Of a stretch of 16,099 nucleotides of DNA, positions 13,087 through 16,099 are shown one piece after another. Source of the DNA: Oligoflexia bacterium. Lineage in GTDB: Bacteria > Bdellovibrionota > UBA1018. Under the pieces are notes generated by a model that was not told where the DNA came from, made no database searches, and saw only the letters and a program-made list of their open reading frames with translations. The translations under genes and the position numbers were made by a program. Location: the NCBI GenBank assembly GCA_903858195.1, contig CAIOHW010000434.1:1-16099 (forward strand). Reading direction: 5' to 3'. Within the stretch, counting starts at the first letter, position 1. Every line of letters begins with the position of its first letter.

Positions 13087-14229
13087 CTAGCGTGACCCGG
13101 CGCTCGACCGAGCGTCAAGCCTGAGGTCGATTGCCAGTGCGTCATGGATCCGGGGCCGAAGCTTCCTTGCACCGGGGTGATCCCGCCCCAGATGAACCCG
13201 CCCGCTCAACATTGAGAAAGCCCAGCCCGACTCAAGATCGATCCAGAGCGAGGTTCCGGTAAATCCCAAGTGCCCGACCACTCCGGCACGCGATGCGAGC
13301 GTGGGTCCGGCTGAGGACTCGGGGCCATCCGGCAGGTCCCACCCCAGGGTGCGCGCAGGCCCTTGCGGTCCGATCACGCGCGCGAGCATCCTCCCACGCA
13401 CAGAGGGATCGAGAAAGGCAGGGTCAAAAATCCGACGCACCACTGCGATGAGCTCCGACATGCTTCCGAAAAGGCCGGCATGACCCGCAAAGCCCCCCAT
13501 GCTCCAGCAGTTCTCGTCGTGCACCTCACCCTGAAGGGCCCCGCCCCGCCACTCGACGATCTCGGTCGCGGCACACGACTCATCCACCGGCTGCTTGAGC
13601 GTGCCCAAGCGACGCACCCGCCTGAAGCCCGCAGACATTCCGGGCATCTCACGTCTCCAGACGCCATCGAGCGGCTGACCATGGATCTCCTCGAGCACGA
13701 AGCCCAGGAGCAAAAACGAGAAGTCCGAATACAAGAATCTTGCACCGGGCGCGGCCTCAGGGAGCTGGCTGTAGATTCGCGTACGAAATGCCTGCTGCCG
13801 TTCTGCGACAGGCATTTCAGGCAGGCGATCACCCCACTTCTCCACGAGAGCCTGCCAAATGGGCTCCCACGCCTTGAAGCCCGCCGAGTGCGACAGCAGG
13901 TGGCCGATGGTGATGCCCCTCCATCCGTCAGGTGCATGCGCAAGGATGGCCCCCACCTCGGTGGTCTCCGAAAGCCAGCCCCTCTGGATCGCCCGCCAGA
14001 TGAGCGGTGCCGTGCAGAGCACCTTGGTGAGCGATGCCCAGTCAAAAACCGTCTCGACCGTCATGGGTTGCGGGGACGGCGAGAGCCTGCGACGTCCACC
14101 TGCAATGACGAGCTGATCACCGCCCCGCCGGGTTTCGAAAACCGAAACCACGGCACCCGGCACGAGCCCTTCGGCGATGCCCTGCTCAAGGACGGCATGC
14201 GTCCACTCAAAACGGTCAGATGACAGCAT
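13087..14229 (-). CDS. Serine beta-lactamase-like hydrolase without signal peptide
   Basis: 380 residues of the class C beta-lactamase/DD-peptidase superfamily (PF00144 type). The nucleophile motif SLTK is at 66-69 in FDWASLTKVL, then LLSHSAGF (111-118), YSDF at 167-170 as the second motif (Tyr-x-Asp where Tyr-x-Asn is usual), GGFAGHAGLFGS (245-256), and the third motif HLG at 320-322 in HLGFTGTSLW. Catalytic residues appear intact. I chose the ATG at 14229 (AGGG about 5-8 bases upstream); an in-frame start at 14283 would add 18 residues that lie over the end of the upstream gene. Neither version starts with a signal peptide, so the enzyme is probably cytosolic, unlike classical beta-lactamases. 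It overlaps the upstream oxidoreductase gene by 14 bp and precedes mpl by 4 bp. A role on recycled muropeptides is inferred from position; an esterase is the alternative. Confidence 0.88.
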   Translation of the reverse strand: MLSSDRFEWTHAVLEQGIAEGLVPGAVVSVFETRRGGDQLVIAGGRRRLSPSPQPMTVETVFDWASLTKVLCTAPLIWRAIQRGWLSETTEVGAILAHAPDGWRGITIGHLLSHSAGFKAWEPIWQALVEKWGDRLPEMPVAERQQAFRTRIYSQLPEAAPGARFLYSDFSFLLLGFVLEEIHGQPLDGVWRREMPGMSAGFRRVRRLGTLKQPVDESCAATEIVEWRGGALQGEVHDENCWSMGGFAGHAGLFGSMSELIAVVRRIFDPAFLDPSVRGRMLARVIGPQGPARTLGWDLPDGPESSAGPTLASRAGVVGHLGFTGTSLWIDLESGWAFSMLSGRVHLGRDHPGARKLRPRIHDALAIDLRLDARSSAGSR

Positions 14230-15484
14230 GTTCCCTGAGCAGTTCTCCCCGCGCGAAACGCGAAGCTGCGAAACAGGACGCATCCAGGGTCTCGTAACGA
14301 CCCTTCACGATCTTCTCGGCCAGCAGCAGGCCCGCTGCATAGCTGTGCATCGCCCCGTGGCCGGAAAACGAATGCGCCTCGTAAAGCCCGGTACGCTCTG
14401 CCCCAAGTTCTCCCACCACCGGACCGATGATTGCCGACTCATCGGGCGAAACCTCGTAGAGTCCCGCCCAGCCCGTCAGGTGCTTGAGCTGCTCAAAACC
14501 GGTGGAGCGCTCATAGAGCGCGGGCCAGATCGACTCCTCAAAAAAACGCTCGCCGTCGTACTCATAGTTCACGCCTGCGGGTTCGTCGGGGGTCGCAAAT
14601 CCGGCAAGCCCGTTGGTTGCTTCAGGATGAAAGTAGACACCACTCGGGTCAACGACCATGCCGTAGGGAGTGAGATCGACTCCACGGGAGTCAAAAATGC
14701 ATACCTGTCGCCGCACCGGATGGGACGGACAGACATAGCCCAGCGCTGCTGCGATCTTTGGAGCCCAGGGCCCCGCACAGTTGATGACCCTGTCGGCATC
14801 GAACGAGACATCCGTCCAGGGCAACCCTTCCATCTCAGGAAGTCCGGCAAAAACCGCGAGCTTCGCTTCATGAAAAGCGGGCGAATGCAGCTGCCTTGCC
14901 TCCACCTTCCAGCCGCCGGAGTGCGGCGCTCCGCCCATCACCCAGGTGCGGTCTTCGAATACCACGCCAAGCTCGCGCGCCTTCGCGCGGTAGTGGTTCT
15001 TGAGCAGGTTCGGGTTCACCAGTCCGTCGCGAGGAGCGAACACGGCACCGGCCAGATCGTCGGTCTTGTCGATGAAGGGCACCCGACGCCTGAGCTCGGC
15101 GACATCCCATGCCTGCACCTCCCACCCCAGCGACTGCTGGAGATCGCGGGCCTTGAGTGCAGCGGGCATCGTCTCGGGGGTCTTGAGCCAGAGGTATCCG
15201 CAGGGACGGTAGCCCACTTCTTCTGCGACACTGGCAAAGTAGTCGATCGAGATCTGCGACATCCGGATGTTGATGGGCTGGCCCCAGGTCGCACGCACTC
15301 CGCCCGCATTCAGCTCCGAGCTGCTCAGCGAACCCTCGAGATCAAAGTCGACGACGCAAATGTCACGGACTCCCATACGAGCCAGGTGCATTGCAACCGA
15401 GCTTCCGATCAGGCCACCTCCGATGATCAGAGTGGTCGATTTTTTACGGGGGCTTCTCGCCGAAATTGACTTCGAAATTCCCAT
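14216..15484 (-). CDS. DAO-family FAD-dependent oxidoreductase
   Basis: 422 residues. The N-terminal dinucleotide-binding fold is clear: TTLIIGGGLIGSSVAMHLAR (17-36), with an acidic end of strand 2 (VVDFDLEGS, 44-52). Typical later segments are NAGGVRATWG (59-68), VINCAGPWAPKIA (233-245), and the C-terminal FAD contact SFSGHGAMHSYAAG (372-385). The family (PF01266; sarcosine oxidase, D-amino-acid oxidase, FOXRED1-like) oxidises a C-N bond in secondary or D-amino acids. The substrate cannot be read from the sequence. A basic N-terminal tail (residues 1-16) precedes the fold and is not a signal peptide, so it is cytosolic. It starts 10 bp after the L,D-transpeptidase-like gene and overlaps the serine hydrolase by 14 bp, so it is part of that operon. 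Oxidation of amino acids released during murein turnover is a speculative link. Confidence 0.93.
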   Translation of the reverse strand: MGISKSISARSPRKKSTTLIIGGGLIGSSVAMHLARMGVRDICVVDFDLEGSLSSSELNAGGVRATWGQPINIRMSQISIDYFASVAEEVGYRPCGYLWLKTPETMPAALKARDLQQSLGWEVQAWDVAELRRRVPFIDKTDDLAGAVFAPRDGLVNPNLLKNHYRAKARELGVVFEDRTWVMGGAPHSGGWKVEARQLHSPAFHEAKLAVFAGLPEMEGLPWTDVSFDADRVINCAGPWAPKIAAALGYVCPSHPVRRQVCIFDSRGVDLTPYGMVVDPSGVYFHPEATNGLAGFATPDEPAGVNYEYDGERFFEESIWPALYERSTGFEQLKHLTGWAGLYEVSPDESAIIGPVVGELGAERTGLYEAHSFSGHGAMHSYAAGLLLAEKIVKGRYETLDASCFAASRFARGELLREHAVI

Positions 15485-15494
15485 GGGCGCCGAC

Positions 15495-16099
15495 CTACCA
15501 CATCAGCGTGGTGTAAGTCTCGGCGACGATCTTGGGCTCGCCCGCCTCTTCGGCGATATAAAGAATCTTGGTGCCGCGCGAGCGATGGCCCACCGAGCCT
15601 CCCTTGAGCTTCGAGTGGTAGTTCTGCGTGAAGGTCACCATCGAATATTTGGGATGCTGGTAGAAGCGCACGTCTTCGGGCCCGATGCGAATCGAGTCGT
15701 AGCGGGAATTCAGGCCCGACTTGTAGCTTCGCCACTGATCGCGGTCCCTGCCCTGTGCCGAGAAGTCCGTGTGGTAGTGCGCGATGTAACGGTCGGTGAC
15801 CTTGGACTCCCAGGCTTCGATCCAGCGATCAAAGAATCCGCGGAGCTTCGCGTCCTGCCCCGGCTTCAGGTACTGGTCGGTTAGATCCGGGAACACGAGG
15901 ATCGGCGTCAGTCCGAGGCGGATGAAAGGCTTCACTTCGCGGATCTGCTCATTTTCGAGCACGATGCAGCCTTCGCTGTCGTAGTTCTGCTTCAGGCGTT
16001 CGGGCGTGTCCGTCGCATGCAGCATGATGTCGTACCCCGTACGTCCAGCCATCTGGTCGTACGTGTTGGGATAGTCCATGTAGAAGGCCATCTTGCCGA
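15495..16099 (-). CDS. L,D-transpeptidase/L,D-carboxypeptidase-fold protein with C-terminal NTF2-like region, 5' end outside window
   Basis: 200 residues are visible; codons before the Met at 16091 (GK) stay in frame to the edge, so the N-terminus is missing. The first 50 residues are the second half of a YkuD (ErfK/YbiS) catalytic domain: MAFYMDYPNTYDQ, then the His of IMLHATDTP (25) and the nucleophile in DSEGCIVLEN (Cys-42), spaced as in the family. Around 80-200 there is a different domain with FFDRWIEAWESKVTDRYIAH, then DQWRSYKSGLN and a closing FTQNY...KILYIAEE pattern, like NTF2/SnoaL-like folds. This pairing is known in Helicobacter Csd6 and Campylobacter Pgp2, periplasmic enzymes that trim murein tetrapeptides to tripeptides or tripeptides to dipeptides and control cell shape. 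The enzyme would act in the periplasm. It is the first visible gene of the murein operon, and its promoter lies outside the window. Confidence 0.88.
   Translation of the reverse strand, partial: GKMAFYMDYPNTYDQMAGRTGYDIMLHATDTPERLKQNYDSEGCIVLENEQIREVKPFIRLGLTPILVFPDLTDQYLKPGQDAKLRGFFDRWIEAWESKVTDRYIAHYHTDFSAQGRDRDQWRSYKSGLNSRYDSIRIGPEDVRFYQHPKYSMVTFTQNYHSKLKGGSVGHRSRGTKILYIAEEAGEPKIVAETYTTLMW

Noticed and set aside
13083..13172. 30-residue N-terminal extension of Mpl
   Set aside because: It lies inside the 3' end of the upstream hydrolase gene in another frame; the Mpl fold starts shortly after the ATG at 13082 and the 4-bp gap is operon-like.
14177..15469. Rightward open frame of 430 codons opposite the FAD oxidoreductase
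   Set aside because: Nearly the exact complement of a gene with a clear FAD-binding fold; no motif of its own.

Overview
The window looks like a GC-rich Gram-negative chromosome. It encodes two proteins with outer-membrane or export features, a meso-diaminopimelate tripeptide ligase (Mpl), an L,D-transpeptidase-fold enzyme, an HD-GYP protein, a SpoIIE-type phosphatase and a Ser/Thr kinase. That repertoire recalls Bdellovibrionota or other former deltaproteobacteria, but this is inference from gene content and no marker gene is present. No rRNA, tRNA, CRISPR array, transposase or phage gene was seen.

Left edge, 1-1564: this stretch differs from everything to its right. A leftward gene for an exported protein starts at 560 and runs off the window. 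Its upstream region carries homopolymer tracts (C10, T8, C7). From about 575 to 1132 no convincing gene is visible. A small rightward Cys-rich reading frame (1133-1429) contains an in-frame TGA inside what would be its signal peptide. The tetranucleotide CTAG occurs ten times in 561-1560 and only once in the following 14.5 kb, which marks a compositional boundary just before the first conserved gene.

Middle, 1565-9538: a trans-sulfuration PLP enzyme (+) meets a HEAT-repeat membrane-anchored protein (-). Next comes a leftward pair, a FadL/PorV-like outer-membrane protein followed by a pseudo-receiver/SpoIIE phosphatase, joined by a TGATG junction. Divergent from it is an HD-GYP c-di-GMP phosphodiesterase (+), which meets an HDOD-like protein (-) tail to tail. 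Divergent from that is a three-gene rightward operon: a possible STAS-like protein, a 96-residue basic protein and an OmpR-type response regulator without an adjacent histidine kinase. The response regulator abuts the next convergent gene with no gap.

Right side, 9539-16099, all leftward. In transcription order: an L,D-transpeptidase/carboxypeptidase-fold enzyme with a C-terminal NTF2-like region (5' end outside the window), a DAO-family FAD oxidoreductase, a serine beta-lactamase-like hydrolase without signal peptide, Mpl, and a Ser/Thr kinase with a membrane anchor and repeats resembling PEGA domains. Spacing is 10 bp, a 14-bp overlap, 4 bp and 58 bp, so the first four are almost certainly one operon and the kinase may belong to it. 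The theme is peptidoglycan peptide trimming and recycling plus envelope signalling. Three successive convergent gene pairs overlap or abut at their stop codons, leaving no room for separate terminators.
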